This document shows positions 53,856-61,537 of a stretch of 64,000 nucleotides of DNA, piece after piece (position 1 is the stretch's first letter; every line of letters begins with the position of its first letter). The position numbers and the translations under genes are program-made. Source of the DNA: Gammaproteobacteria bacterium (lineage in GTDB: Bacteria; Pseudomonadota; Gammaproteobacteria; Berkiellales; Berkiellaceae); NCBI GenBank assembly GCA_016191245.1, contig JACPOY010000030.1, positions 124,001-188,000 on the forward strand, written 5' to 3'. A model generated the notes under the pieces. That model was not told where the DNA came from, did no database searches, and was given only the letters and a program-made list of their open reading frames with translations.

Positions 53856-54979
53856 TAAGATTTGCCTTCTATCATTTCACGAGTTGGCTGATGGTTTATT
53901 TTACCTTCGTGGGTAAGTGCACTTTGGGAGATGATTTCATCGTTCCAATCCAGATTAAGCTTGCCATCTTTCACCAGGAGTTCTATAAAACTAATGAGAT
54001 TTTTGGCATACATGTTACTGGCGTCTCTTGCCATCATACTGGGCAAATTGGTTGGACCATTAATCATGACATCATGGTGAGTAACAATTTTATCTGCTTG
54101 AGTCAGTTCGCAGTTTCCACCAGCAATGGCAGCAGTATCAACAATCACTGAACCTGGCATCATGGCCTCAACCATTTTTGTGCTAATTATTTTAGGAGCA
54201 CTTCGACCTGGAATTAAAGCAGTGCTAATAATCGCATCGGTTTTAGAGATAGCTTCAAATAACACCTCTTGTTGCTTTTGTTTTTCTTCATCTGTCAATT
54301 CTCTGGCATAACCACCTGAGGCATCGGCTTTGACATCAATGTTAATCATCTTTGCGCCTAAGGACTCGATTTGTTCTCTGGCCGCTGTGCGAATATCATA
54401 GGCTTTTACAATAGCCCCTAATCTTTTTGCCGTTGCAATCGCTTGTAAACCAGCCACACCTGCACCAATAATTAACACGTTGCTTGGACGAATAGTGCCA
54501 GCAGCGGTGGTTAACATGGGGAAAAATCGATTAGTCATGCTGGCCGCCATTAAGACAGCTTTATATCCTGCAACAGTTGCTTGCGAGGATAGAGCATCCA
54601 TGCTTTGCGCTCTGGAAATTCTGGGAATAAGCTCCATGGCAAAACTGGTGATATGACGATCGCGTAAAGCTTTGACTCGTTCTGGGTAACGATGGGGCGA
54701 AAGTAGACCAATGACGATGCTTTTTTCTTTTAAATTGGATATTTCATTTTCGAACGGTGCTTCAACTTTTAGAACAATATCCGCTTCTTGGTAGAGTTTC
54801 GTCGCATCCTGATAAAACTCAACATTTTGATATTGGGGATCTGGATAGTAGGCACCATTTCCTGCACCAGTTTCAAATAGTACAGTGCAACCTAATTTAA
54901 GTAGGGCAGGGACTAATTGTGGCACCAGTGCAACGCGTTGTTCTGATTCTGTAATTTCCTTTGGGATAGCCACTCGCAT
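53855..54979 (-). CDS. pntAA: NAD(P) transhydrogenase subunit alpha part 1 (NAD-binding)
   Basis: A 374-residue soluble domain I. It begins MRVAIPKEITESEQRVALVPQ, the typical opening, has RSQAMDALSSQ-like loop residues (AQSMDALSSQATVAGY), and the NAD-binding fold VLIIGAGVAGLQAIATAKRLGA, then DIRTAAREQIESLGA and PGSVIVDTAAIAGGNCE. It supplies the NAD(H) site of the proton-translocating transhydrogenase that makes NADPH. First gene of the pnt operon, with a promoter candidate upstream. Confidence 0.96.
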   Translation of the reverse strand: MRVAIPKEITESEQRVALVPQLVPALLKLGCTVLFETGAGNGAYYPDPQYQNVEFYQDATKLYQEADIVLKVEAPFENEISNLKEKSIVIGLLSPHRYPERVKALRDRHITSFAMELIPRISRAQSMDALSSQATVAGYKAVLMAASMTNRFFPMLTTAAGTIRPSNVLIIGAGVAGLQAIATAKRLGAIVKAYDIRTAAREQIESLGAKMINIDVKADASGGYARELTDEEKQKQQEVLFEAISKTDAIISTALIPGRSAPKIISTKMVEAMMPGSVIVDTAAIAGGNCELTQADKIVTHHDVMINGPTNLPSMMARDASNMYAKNLISFIELLVKDGKLNLDWNDEIISQSALTHEGKINHQPTREMIEGKS

Positions 54980-55013
54980 GAGGTTTGCTTATTTTTTAGA
55001 TGAACTGGATGAC

Positions 55014-55041
55014 ATTATAAATAATTAAACGGCTCAGTCTA
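55014..55041 (-). promoter_or_regulatory. Promoter candidate for pntAA
   Basis: On the minus strand TAGACT (-35, 55036-55041) and TATAAT (-10, 55014-55019), spacing 16. The -10 matches consensus; the -35 is weak. It lies 35 bases before the pntAA ATG. Confidence 0.45.
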
Positions 55042-55102
55042 TTTTTTATAATCAGCTAACAAGATAACAAACACGTGGTTTGTTAATTAAATAACAATCA
55101 TA

Positions 55103-55738
55103 CTAAGGTGACAATTGCACAATATTCCATTTTGAATCTTTTTTCGTGTACAAAAATCGGTCATGTAAACGATGTGGGCGACCTTGCCAAAATTCCATGG
55201 TTTGAGCTTGCAGCACATAACCACCCCAAACATCTGGGCGAACCAGTTTGTCATCATTTTCTTTTGCAAGGGCATTAAATTGTTCTAATAAATATTCTCG
55301 ATTAGGTATGATTGCACTTTGTTTTGAGATAATTGCTGCAATACGCGAATCTCTACTTCGTTGATTAAAATATTCATCAGATTGTTTTGTGCTAGCAACA
55401 ATAACTTGCCCGGTGATGCGGACTTGACGCTGGCACAAGGGCCACCAAAACACCATTGCTGCTTTAGGTATTTCTTCTATGCATTTGGCTTTTAAGCTTA
55501 AATAATTGGTAAAAAATACAAAGCCATCATCAGAGAAAGATTTTAATAATAACATGCGAGCAGAAACATCATATTGATTGTTCACTGTGGCCAAAGTCAT
55601 CGCGCTTGGCTCAATTTCACCTTTTTCTTTTGCTTGCGAAAACCAAAGTTCAAATTGTGAAATCGCTGAGGGATTGAGATCATGTAAAGTAAGGGGTAAA
55701 TCAAAAAAATTAGCTTGTTGTTTGGTTGAATTTGTCAA
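55103..55738 (-). CDS. pdxH: Pyridoxamine 5'-phosphate oxidase
   Basis: FMN enzyme that oxidises pyridoxamine or pyridoxine phosphate to pyridoxal phosphate. Motifs in order: AMTLATV, ARMLLLKSFSDDGFVFFTNY (FMN), AMVFWWPLCQRQVRITGQV, SRIAAIISKQS, and WGGYVLQAQTMEFWQGRPHRLHDRF at the substrate site. The length of 211 is usual. The start is a TTG at 55738 with GAGA upstream; it lies 1 base after the stop of the small HTH-like gene, so the two are coupled. Confidence 0.93.
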   Translation of the reverse strand: MTNSTKQQANFFDLPLTLHDLNPSAISQFELWFSQAKEKGEIEPSAMTLATVNNQYDVSARMLLLKSFSDDGFVFFTNYLSLKAKCIEEIPKAAMVFWWPLCQRQVRITGQVIVASTKQSDEYFNQRSRDSRIAAIISKQSAIIPNREYLLEQFNALAKENDDKLVRPDVWGGYVLQAQTMEFWQGRPHRLHDRFLYTKKDSKWNIVQLSP

Positions 55739-55739
55739 T

Positions 55740-55964
55740 TTAATTCTCTAAAAGCCAAAGTGCATCTACCTCAAATTTATCGGCAATTTGTTTAAGCAGT
55801 TTTTTATTAGGCACTTGTTCACCGTTTAATACATTTTCACTTGTTTGCAAGGGGAGAGAAAATAGTTGTGAAAAGATCTTTACACGTTCATTCTTTTCTT
55901 TTGAAACATTGTTAAAATCTAATAATGCATGAATATTTTCTAAAATATGTGTATGCATTGGCAT
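55740..55964 (-). CDS. Small HTH-like protein, 74 aa
   Basis: A 74-residue protein whose second half (VLNGEQVPNKKLLKQIADKFEVDALWLLEN) matches the last two helices of a Cro/CI-type helix-turn-helix domain. The first half is less typical. It overlaps no other gene, has a GGAT ribosome site 9 bases before the ATG, and ends 1 base before pdxH. It may be a repressor of pdxH or a phage-derived remnant; neither is shown. It could use a second ATG at 55958. Confidence 0.6.
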   Translation of the reverse strand: MPMHTHILENIHALLDFNNVSKEKNERVKIFSQLFSLPLQTSENVLNGEQVPNKKLLKQIADKFEVDALWLLEN

Positions 55965-56107
55965 AATGGCATATCCAAAAAGTTAGTATCATTTGAAAGA
56001 CAACTCTTGCGAAAGTGATTATATCTGTATTCTGTTTTGAGTAAACACCTAACAATCATTTTTTTTAAGCTTGTAACTAATTGAAAAATATATGAATTTT
56101 ATTATAT

Positions 56108-56136
56108 TTCCCAATACTCTCGCGCTTTATTATAAT
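56108..56136 (+). promoter_or_regulatory. Promoter candidate for the AAG gene
   Basis: TTCCCA (56108-56113) and TATAAT (56131-56136), spacing 17. Because the -10 box overlaps the ATG at 56135, transcription from it would exclude that start and favours the ATG at 56171. Confidence 0.45.
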
Positions 56137-56170
56137 GTTCAGTCTTTTTGTCAATGTCAATAAGTCATTT

Positions 56171-56776
56171 ATGACAAAACGTATTCTACCCAATAGCTTC
56201 TATCAAAACCCCGATGTGCTATCGGTAAGTACTTCCTTACTGGGCAAAGTTATCGTCAGTAAGCTGCATGCTCATATCACTTCAGGGATCATTGTCGAAA
56301 CTGAAGCCTACGATGGTCCACTCGATAAGGCATCCCATGCTTATAATAATCGTCGTACTGACCGCACTGAAACAATGTATTCTGAAGGTGGCGTAGCCTA
56401 TATTTATCTGTGTTATGGATTACATCATCTTTTTAATGTTGTGACGGGTCCTAAAAATGTGCCTCAGGCGGTTCTTATTAGAGCTATCGAACCGCTTGAG
56501 GGTATCTCTATTATGTTAAATCGTCGCAAGCACAAGCAGGTGAGTTATAAACTCTCCAGCGGTCCAGGCGTGCTTTCGGCAGCCTTAGGGATAACAAGAG
56601 AATGGGATGGTCATTTATTGACCAATCCTCCGATATGGATAGAAGATCGAGGCATCAAGGTAATGAAGAAAGATATTATCGCAAGTCCTCGGGTTGGTAT
56701 TGATTATGCTAAGGAACATCGAGATTTGCCTTGGCGATTTCGGATCAGAAATAACCCCTGGGTGAGTAAGTTTTAA
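56171..56776 (+). CDS. DNA-3-methyladenine glycosylase, AAG/MPG type
   Basis: Base-excision enzyme that removes 3-methyladenine, hypoxanthine and ethenoadenine from DNA. The family motifs are LLGKVIV, SGIIVETEAYDGPLDKASHAYN (catalytic Glu in VETEAY), RTETMYSEGGVAYIYLCYGLHHLFNVV, and QAVLIRAIEP. 201 residues from 56171 is the usual length for this type; a start at 56135 would add 12 residues but overlaps a -10 box. It stands alone. With the Ogt gene it gives the window two alkylation-repair functions. Confidence 0.93.
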   Translation: MTKRILPNSFYQNPDVLSVSTSLLGKVIVSKLHAHITSGIIVETEAYDGPLDKASHAYNNRRTDRTETMYSEGGVAYIYLCYGLHHLFNVVTGPKNVPQAVLIRAIEPLEGISIMLNRRKHKQVSYKLSSGPGVLSAALGITREWDGHLLTNPPIWIEDRGIKVMKKDIIASPRVGIDYAKEHRDLPWRFRIRNNPWVSKF

Positions 56777-56803
56777 AACAAATAAAAAAATCTTTCTAGG
56801 GGG

Positions 56804-56911
56804 CTACTTTATTGCAAAGTAGGTGAGGTATATTAATCGGGAAGTTAATAACTTACTCAAGCATAGGCAGTAATATACTCGAAAGAGTAAAGGCGACCAC
56901 AGGGAATGTGG
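56804..56911 (+). promoter_or_regulatory. Candidate structured RNA leader with four hairpins
   Basis: Four successive hairpins lie within 108 bases: CTACTTT/AAAGTAG (56804-56822), TATTAA/TTAATA (56831-56850), TACTC-GAAA-GAGTA (56876-56889) with a GAAA tetraloop, and CCACA-GGGAA-TGTGG (56897-56911). They precede a small reading frame at 56942. The order fits no riboswitch I know. It may be a cis-regulatory leader or an sRNA. Confidence 0.4.
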
Positions 56912-56941
56912 CGATCGTAGAATAAGAAAGGGTTGTACATA

Positions 56942-57130
56942 ATGAATAAAGAAAATTTGATTGACACTATTGATGAAATTGTTCCTAAAGAAAACCAAAT
57001 TCATCTCGATTTCCCAAAAACCAAAATACAAAGTTGTGCTGTAGAGCAAAAACCACAAGATGAAATCCAGTCTTTATTAAAGGATTTAATCTTGATGGCT
57101 TTGCCGAGTCCATCACAACACGTGCATTAG
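56942..57130 (+). CDS. Small hypothetical protein, 62 aa
   Basis: Family not recognised. An acidic N-terminal half (NKENLIDTIDEIVPKENQIHLDF) and an amphipathic helix (EIQSLLKDLILMALPS). AAAGGG lies about 9 bases before the ATG; a TTG nine bases earlier (56933) is the alternative. Its position behind the hairpin leader is the best argument that it is expressed. It could still be a chance frame. Confidence 0.4.
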   Translation: MNKENLIDTIDEIVPKENQIHLDFPKTKIQSCAVEQKPQDEIQSLLKDLILMALPSPSQHVH

Positions 57131-57248
57131 CGCTAAAAGGGTATTCACCAATAGATAGGACTGCTATGAAAATATCAGGCTCTATCTATTTATGCTTACC
57201 ATTCATCCTTTAAGCCTTGCCTAGTAAATTTAGTTGGCTATATCATTT

Positions 57249-57273
57249 GTCTCAAGTTTGAATTGAGACTTTT
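57249..57273 (+). terminator. Terminator candidate before the 219-aa membrane protein gene
   Basis: GTCTCAA (57249-57255) pairs with TTGAGAC (57263-57269), followed by four T's. It would end the transcript of the small gene at 56942. Confidence 0.45.
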
Positions 57274-57304
57274 ACTAACTATTTGACTATGCATGGTGGA
57301 AACA

Positions 57305-57964
57305 ATGGGCTTGTTCTCAAAAATTAAAGGCGCAATAAATTACATCAACCAACCAATCCAACCAACGTTTTTTCATTTAATGATTGGTGGTGTTGTTATT
57401 GGGGTTACAGCGATTGCAACTTATCAACTTCCATCTTTAATATCATCTTATTTTAAAGCACCAGAGCCTGAACCTGAGCCTATTTATATTTTTGTTGAAA
57501 AAACCGGCAATTATTTATGGAGTCTGGGTGTTGGAACCGTATTCGGTATTTATGGTGCTTACAACAGACGTTGGTATAATGATACTCTCAATAAGATCAC
57601 AAATATGGTGAGTACTGCTCATCAGAATATTGCCAATACTCGCCTAGGAAGCATGTTACCAGCATGGGCAATGCCAAAGCGTCAACAAAACCCAGAGCAT
57701 GCTGCAATATTAAAACCACTTTCTGAACAATTAATGAAATTTAATCCAGAAGATCCTACAAAAGTAAATTTTGCTATCAACATAGATGAAATTAATTTGG
57801 ATGAGTTATGCCAAGCACCATTTGCTGTGGGTATTGATGGTAAAAGTAGAAGAATGTTTGAGATAAGATTAGTCAAAGAACCGGTTAATACCTCACAACA
57901 TTTGCAAAGCGACGCTGCTGATAGTAAAAATGATAGTAAAAAAATGATAACAAAATTTCATTAA
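57305..57964 (+). CDS. Hypothetical membrane-anchored protein
   Basis: Family not recognised. 219 residues from the ATG at 57305, with GGTGGA upstream; a frame from 57293 adds four residues. Two membrane segments: FFHLMIGGVVIGVTAIATYQL (about residues 22-42) and a weaker YLWSLGVGTVFGIYGAY (about 69-85), separated by a Pro/Glu repeat EPEPEPEP. A soluble tail of about 130 residues follows. Its last 4 bases overlap the convergent phosphodiesterase gene. Confidence 0.65.
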   Translation: MGLFSKIKGAINYINQPIQPTFFHLMIGGVVIGVTAIATYQLPSLISSYFKAPEPEPEPIYIFVEKTGNYLWSLGVGTVFGIYGAYNRRWYNDTLNKITNMVSTAHQNIANTRLGSMLPAWAMPKRQQNPEHAAILKPLSEQLMKFNPEDPTKVNFAINIDEINLDELCQAPFAVGIDGKSRRMFEIRLVKEPVNTSQHLQSDAADSKNDSKKMITKFH

Positions 57965-58536
57965 GCTCTAAAAGTATATAACTGTATACTTTGATAAGCG
58001 GGTACGGCTTTTTCAGGCAATCGATGCATTAAAGCAACTTGTTGGATTAAGAAAGAGTACCCTTTACATTGTTGCTCAGCAAGACTCATTAATTGATGTT
58101 TATGTTGTGGATTTAACGCCGATAAGTTTTTTACACGCCCTATGGTTAAATGAGGATCGAATCTTCCTTTGACTTGAAATTGATATTTATTGTTTGTTGC
58201 CTCCATTAATTTTTGATTCATTGTTTTATGAATAGTATGAAGTATTTGTGTCGGTTCTACTCTTAATACAATGGCATTACCATATAATCGAATATCTTCT
58301 ACCGTTACCATAATTGGTCTATTTTGAGCGAGACTGACAAAGCTTAAAGCTATCGTTCGTAAATCTGTTTGGTCAACAGCAGGAATAAACCCAATCGTTA
58401 AATGTAAATCTTGCGTATGTGCCCAATCAACACGAGTAAGAGGTGAACGCTTTGCTTCGCAAGCCAGAATTTTCTGCGCTAACGCCAAGCGATTGTCGTG
58501 ACTAGGTAATGCAGCTAGAAAAATATTATTTTTCAC
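57961..58536 (-). CDS. thpR: RNA 2',3'-cyclic phosphodiesterase (LigT/ThpR family)
   Basis: A 2H-superfamily phosphoesterase of 191 residues. Both catalytic H-x-T motifs are present, LHLTIGFI (His45, Thr47) and PHLTIGRVK (His129, Thr131), about 84 residues apart as in the family. It hydrolyses RNA 2',3'-cyclic phosphates to 2'-phosphates. The start is a GTG at 58536 without a strong ribosome site. It lies 40 bases after the pcm stop on the same strand. Confidence 0.9.
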   Translation of the reverse strand: MKNNIFLAALPSHDNRLALAQKILACEAKRSPLTRVDWAHTQDLHLTIGFIPAVDQTDLRTIALSFVSLAQNRPIMVTVEDIRLYGNAIVLRVEPTQILHTIHKTMNQKLMEATNNKYQFQVKGRFDPHLTIGRVKNLSALNPQHKHQLMSLAEQQCKGYSFLIQQVALMHRLPEKAVPAYQSIQLYTFRA

Positions 58537-58575
58537 GTGTTTTCTAATTTTATGAATGAATTAATTAATATATTA

Positions 58576-59205
58576 CTAATGATGATCAGGTATCAAGGGC
58601 ACAAAAGTGACGAGTTCCAAAACAGATTTTGCAAATTCCCCTTCATTTCTTGAAATAATAGTTAGCTCTTGTACTTGATTGGGGCGTCCAATTGGGATAA
58701 CCATCAGACCACCCTCTGGATTAAGTTGTTCAAGCAATTTACGAGGAGGTGAGAGAGCAGCGGCAGTCACAATGATGCCATCATAAGGCGCATGTTCATT
58801 CCAACCTAAAGTACCATCACCGAGTTTGTAATGAATATTGTTATAGCCTAATTTTGCAAGTGTTTGCTTTGCTTTTGTATAAAGAACTTCAATACGCTCA
58901 ATCGTCCACACTTCTTCGAATAATGTCGCTAATATGGCCGTCTGATATCCAGAACCTGTGCCAATTTCTAAGATTTTATGGGGATGAGCATGCTCAAGCA
59001 ATGCTTGCGTCATCAGGGCAACGATAAAAGGTTGAGAGATGGTTTGTTCCTTGTCTATCGGAAGTGCAGTATTTTCGTAGGCTCTTTTTTTATAAGCAGG
59101 AAGCACAAATTTTTCTCTAGGAACTTCTGAAATTGCATCAAGTACGGCTTGATTGGTAATCCCATTACGCTTTAAGTCTTTGAGTAATAGATTTCGGTAA
59201 GCCAT
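58576..59205 (-). CDS. pcm: Protein-L-isoaspartate O-methyltransferase
   Basis: SAM-dependent repair enzyme for isoaspartyl residues. Motifs: FVLPAYKKRAYENTALPI (substrate loop with EKFVLP before it), QTISQPFIVALMTQALL, the SAM site ILEIGTGSGYQTAILA, and PYDGIIVTAAA followed by GLMVIPIGRP. 209 residues from the ATG at 59205; a TTG at 59229 would add eight. Usually pcm sits near surE and rpoS; here it precedes the LigT-type gene. Confidence 0.94.
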   Translation of the reverse strand: MAYRNLLLKDLKRNGITNQAVLDAISEVPREKFVLPAYKKRAYENTALPIDKEQTISQPFIVALMTQALLEHAHPHKILEIGTGSGYQTAILATLFEEVWTIERIEVLYTKAKQTLAKLGYNNIHYKLGDGTLGWNEHAPYDGIIVTAAALSPPRKLLEQLNPEGGLMVIPIGRPNQVQELTIISRNEGEFAKSVLELVTFVPLIPDHH

Positions 59206-59372
59206 ATTTATCTTTTTTGCCTTCAACAAAAAATATTGCTATTTATTTTTTATAGTATAACTCTTTTGGAAATCCTGATGATATATGCATATACATCTGA
59301 TCCAAGTGATTATTGGTATCTAGTTAGGATATACTCTAAATAACCGCCTGTAATGAATGCAAAAGGGTGTAA

Positions 59373-59849
59373 ATGATGACAGATACAAGTTTTATGAAAA
59401 ACAAATATACGATAGATGCTTTGGTATCTCATTATTTAGAAGAGATCAAAAAATTAAAACCGTTAGTAAAAAGTCCTTCCGACGAAACAAAATTACAAAC
59501 CTATTATCAAGCAGCCAATGCTTTTAAAGGTGTTTCAGTAAAAGATTTAGTACAATTTGCGTTATCCTATGGCAGAAATGCTCAAGGCAAATCTGCACAA
59601 ATCAAAGATGCGTTTCCCATCGTGCTGGCCAATAGAGTGTCGCAGCCTTCTCAAATAGATGCAGCTTATGCAAGGTTATTATTGGATTACACCAGAGCAT
59701 TTAAAGCAAATCGCGGAAATATTAAAGAATGGACATTGAGATTTGTGCTAAATAGCCGCTTTTCACCACTTTATGCTTTTTTAGAACGTGAAATTGATGG
59801 CGTCATTTCTCAAACAGCACAAAGAATTAGAATTTTTGAGTCCCATTAA
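59373..59849 (+). CDS. Hypothetical helical protein, 158 aa
   Basis: Family not recognised. An all-helical, basic soluble protein with no signal peptide, with helices such as IDALVSHYLEEIKKLKPLV and VKDLVQFALSYGRNAQGKSAQIKDAF. AGGG lies 5 bases before the ATG. Its last 4 bases overlap the convergent small membrane protein gene. Confidence 0.6.
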   Translation: MMTDTSFMKNKYTIDALVSHYLEEIKKLKPLVKSPSDETKLQTYYQAANAFKGVSVKDLVQFALSYGRNAQGKSAQIKDAFPIVLANRVSQPSQIDAAYARLLLDYTRAFKANRGNIKEWTLRFVLNSRFSPLYAFLEREIDGVISQTAQRIRIFESH

Positions 59850-60073
59850 CTTCGCGGTATATAAGTTGTAGATTTTGCAAAATAAGGTTTGAGTTTGATA
59901 TAGAGCAAGTACCCGCCTAAGAGAACGATTCCTATTGTAAATGCATAAAAAAACAATAGCACCACAAATGGCAAAGATAATAGCCCTAAAACAACCCTCA
60001 TTTCATGTGAGAAACTTTTTCCTAGGAAAACATATAATAAGGCGGGTAAGCTAGATATAAGCAAGAAGTCCAT
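59846..60073 (-). CDS. Small membrane protein, 75 aa
   Basis: Family not recognised. Two or three hydrophobic stretches: FLLISSLPALLYVFLG, VVLGLLSLPFVVLLFFY and IGIVLLGGYLLYI, ending with a basic KPYFAKST tail. A GGTG sequence precedes the ATG. Convergent with the helical protein gene by a 4-base overlap. Confidence 0.55.
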   Translation of the reverse strand: MDFLLISSLPALLYVFLGKSFSHEMRVVLGLLSLPFVVLLFFYAFTIGIVLLGGYLLYIKLKPYFAKSTTYIPRS

Positions 60074-60198
60074 CTAAACACCATTTGTTTCAATCACGTA
60101 TTATAATAACAGATTTATCTATTTCTAATATGTGGGTAAAATAGCAAAATTCAATAGATTAGATGTAAATACACGGGAAATGGTGAGAGGGGGTAGCG

Positions 60199-60501
60199 AT
60201 GGCAACTCATGGCCCAAAAAAAATAGATTCCGATGAGCATAGTGGAGAAGATAGTAGACCTAGATTATCTTACGCGGATTTTGCAATGGTAAGAGATCCC
60301 AGTGCATTTTATGTAGGGTCACCTGAAGGCGTTCATGATTATAGAAGGCATGTGAATGGTGATGATGCTTTGCTAATGTATAGCGAAAGGAAAAAAAAGA
60401 AAGCATCTGCGCTTGTTGTCGATGAAAAGCAGGTGCCCACTAATCCAGCTGGCACTACTGAGGTTGATAAAAAAACCCCTAACAGTTCAAATAAGTTATG
60501 A
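60199..60501 (+). CDS. Hypothetical protein, 100 aa
   Basis: Family not recognised. A small polar, probably disordered protein (Asp/Ser/Lys rich) with SYADFAMVRDPSAFY near residues 26-40. GAGAGGGGG lies 5 bases before the ATG, a strong ribosome site that supports translation. Its stop overlaps the ATG of a possible 24-residue frame (ATGA). Confidence 0.6.
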   Translation: MATHGPKKIDSDEHSGEDSRPRLSYADFAMVRDPSAFYVGSPEGVHDYRRHVNGDDALLMYSERKKKKASALVVDEKQVPTNPAGTTEVDKKTPNSSNKL

Positions 60502-60572
60502 AAGAAATAACTGATATTTACAGTATTATTGTTGAAAACGAATATGAACTCGCTTATGCTAAAGCTTCCTAA
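60498..60572 (+). CDS. Possible 24-aa peptide coupled to the upstream gene
   Basis: The ATG at 60498 overlaps the TGA of the preceding gene as ATGA, a usual coupling signal. The product would begin MKEITDIYSIIVENEYE. No family known and no extra ribosome site; it may be chance. Confidence 0.25.
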   Translation: MKEITDIYSIIVENEYELAYAKAS

Positions 60573-60604
60573 ATTAAGGTGTTCACCTAACAAAGAGGCG
60601 TATT

Positions 60605-60820
60605 ATGAGAACTTTAAACAATAATGAAATTAACATCATTGCTGGCGGTCTTAACTTGGATAATGTAAACAAGCCAATCGCTGAATTTACATTTAGTCAG
60701 TTTTTAGAAGCATTTGCCGATCTTGCTGCAAGCGCTGCAACAGATCCTGATGCTGTCATGGCTGCTTATCCTTGGATGAATACTTATTCTGCATTATTGG
60801 ATGAAATGGACGACTATTAA
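60605..60820 (+). CDS. Double-glycine leader peptide precursor, bacteriocin-like
   Basis: A 71-residue peptide whose first 15 residues, MRTLNNNEINIIAGG, match the double-glycine leader of class II bacteriocins and microcins (L-x3-E-I-x2-I-A/S-GG). Cleavage after Gly15 by a peptidase-containing ABC transporter would release a 56-residue acidic peptide (LNLDNVNKPIAEF..., ending DEMDDY) with an Ala-rich amphipathic helix (FLEAFADLAASAATD). AAAGAGG lies 6 bases before the ATG. No transporter or modification gene lies in the window, so processing would be in trans. Antimicrobial activity is not shown; such peptides may also be signals or effectors. Confidence 0.65.
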   Translation: MRTLNNNEINIIAGGLNLDNVNKPIAEFTFSQFLEAFADLAASAATDPDAVMAAYPWMNTYSALLDEMDDY

Positions 60821-60875
60821 TATAGAAGGCAAGGATGCCTTGTTTTCGTAGCTCAAATATCAATGGAATAGGTAA

Positions 60876-61445
60876 ATGAAAACAATATATTGCATCTTAC
60901 TATTTATTATCTCGCTGTCTTGTTACGCTGAAAATCAATCTCAAATGTATCTTGCTTCAAATGGTTATATCTACGAAGAGCAAGATAAAAATTCAAAAAC
61001 CTGCACTTATAAATCTGCTCGCGTAACAACCAAGGGCATGAATAATATTACCAAACCCTATGATTTAACGTTCCTTTATAAAAAGAACAAAGGGTTTTTA
61101 AAGTCCTCACTTTTGATAATACAAATCAATGCCAATATTGCCTCCCGTTTAGATCCAAGTTTGAACCATCTTTCTTTAACGGGTTTACAATTAGATGTTC
61201 CCAAAAAAGCATCTTCGAAAGCATCCGTTAATTTCAATAAAGAAACGAAAATTGGGGAAGCAACTGCTATCACCGATAAAAAATTGTTAAAGGCTATACA
61301 AGATGCCATCGCCCTCAATGTTGAATTGACTTTTGGTGGTATAGCAGTAAATATGGAAAAACATCAAGAAATCGCGAGCCTCACAGCAGATGATATTGCT
61401 GCCTTGAAAGCTACGATTAAACTTTGCGAGAAAAAAGAATCTTAA
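60876..61445 (+). CDS. Secreted hypothetical protein, 189 aa
   Basis: Family not recognised. A signal peptide (residues 1-18, LLFIISLSCYA) followed by a soluble domain with two Cys (Cys42 and a Cys near the C-terminus, LCEKKES), which could form a disulfide in the periplasm. Position 55 bases after the double-glycine peptide gene suggests a partner or immunity role, but this is only position. Confidence 0.6.
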   Translation: MKTIYCILLFIISLSCYAENQSQMYLASNGYIYEEQDKNSKTCTYKSARVTTKGMNNITKPYDLTFLYKKNKGFLKSSLLIIQINANIASRLDPSLNHLSLTGLQLDVPKKASSKASVNFNKETKIGEATAITDKKLLKAIQDAIALNVELTFGGIAVNMEKHQEIASLTADDIAALKATIKLCEKKES

Positions 61446-61537
61446 CTCATTGTTGCATTTTTATTAACAATCCTTAACTAAAATGGCCATTGTTGTGACT
61501 TGGTTTAGCAGCTAAACTGCGAGTTATATCAAATTCA

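Noticed and set aside
56804..56911. Cyclic-di-GMP (GEMM) or cobalamin riboswitch
   Set aside because: GAAA tetraloop and GGGAA pieces are present, but the conserved core sequences of those riboswitches are absent.
60498..60572. tmRNA-like tag in ENEYELAYAKAS
   Set aside because: No tRNA-like ends or pseudoknot sequence around it; only a chance likeness.
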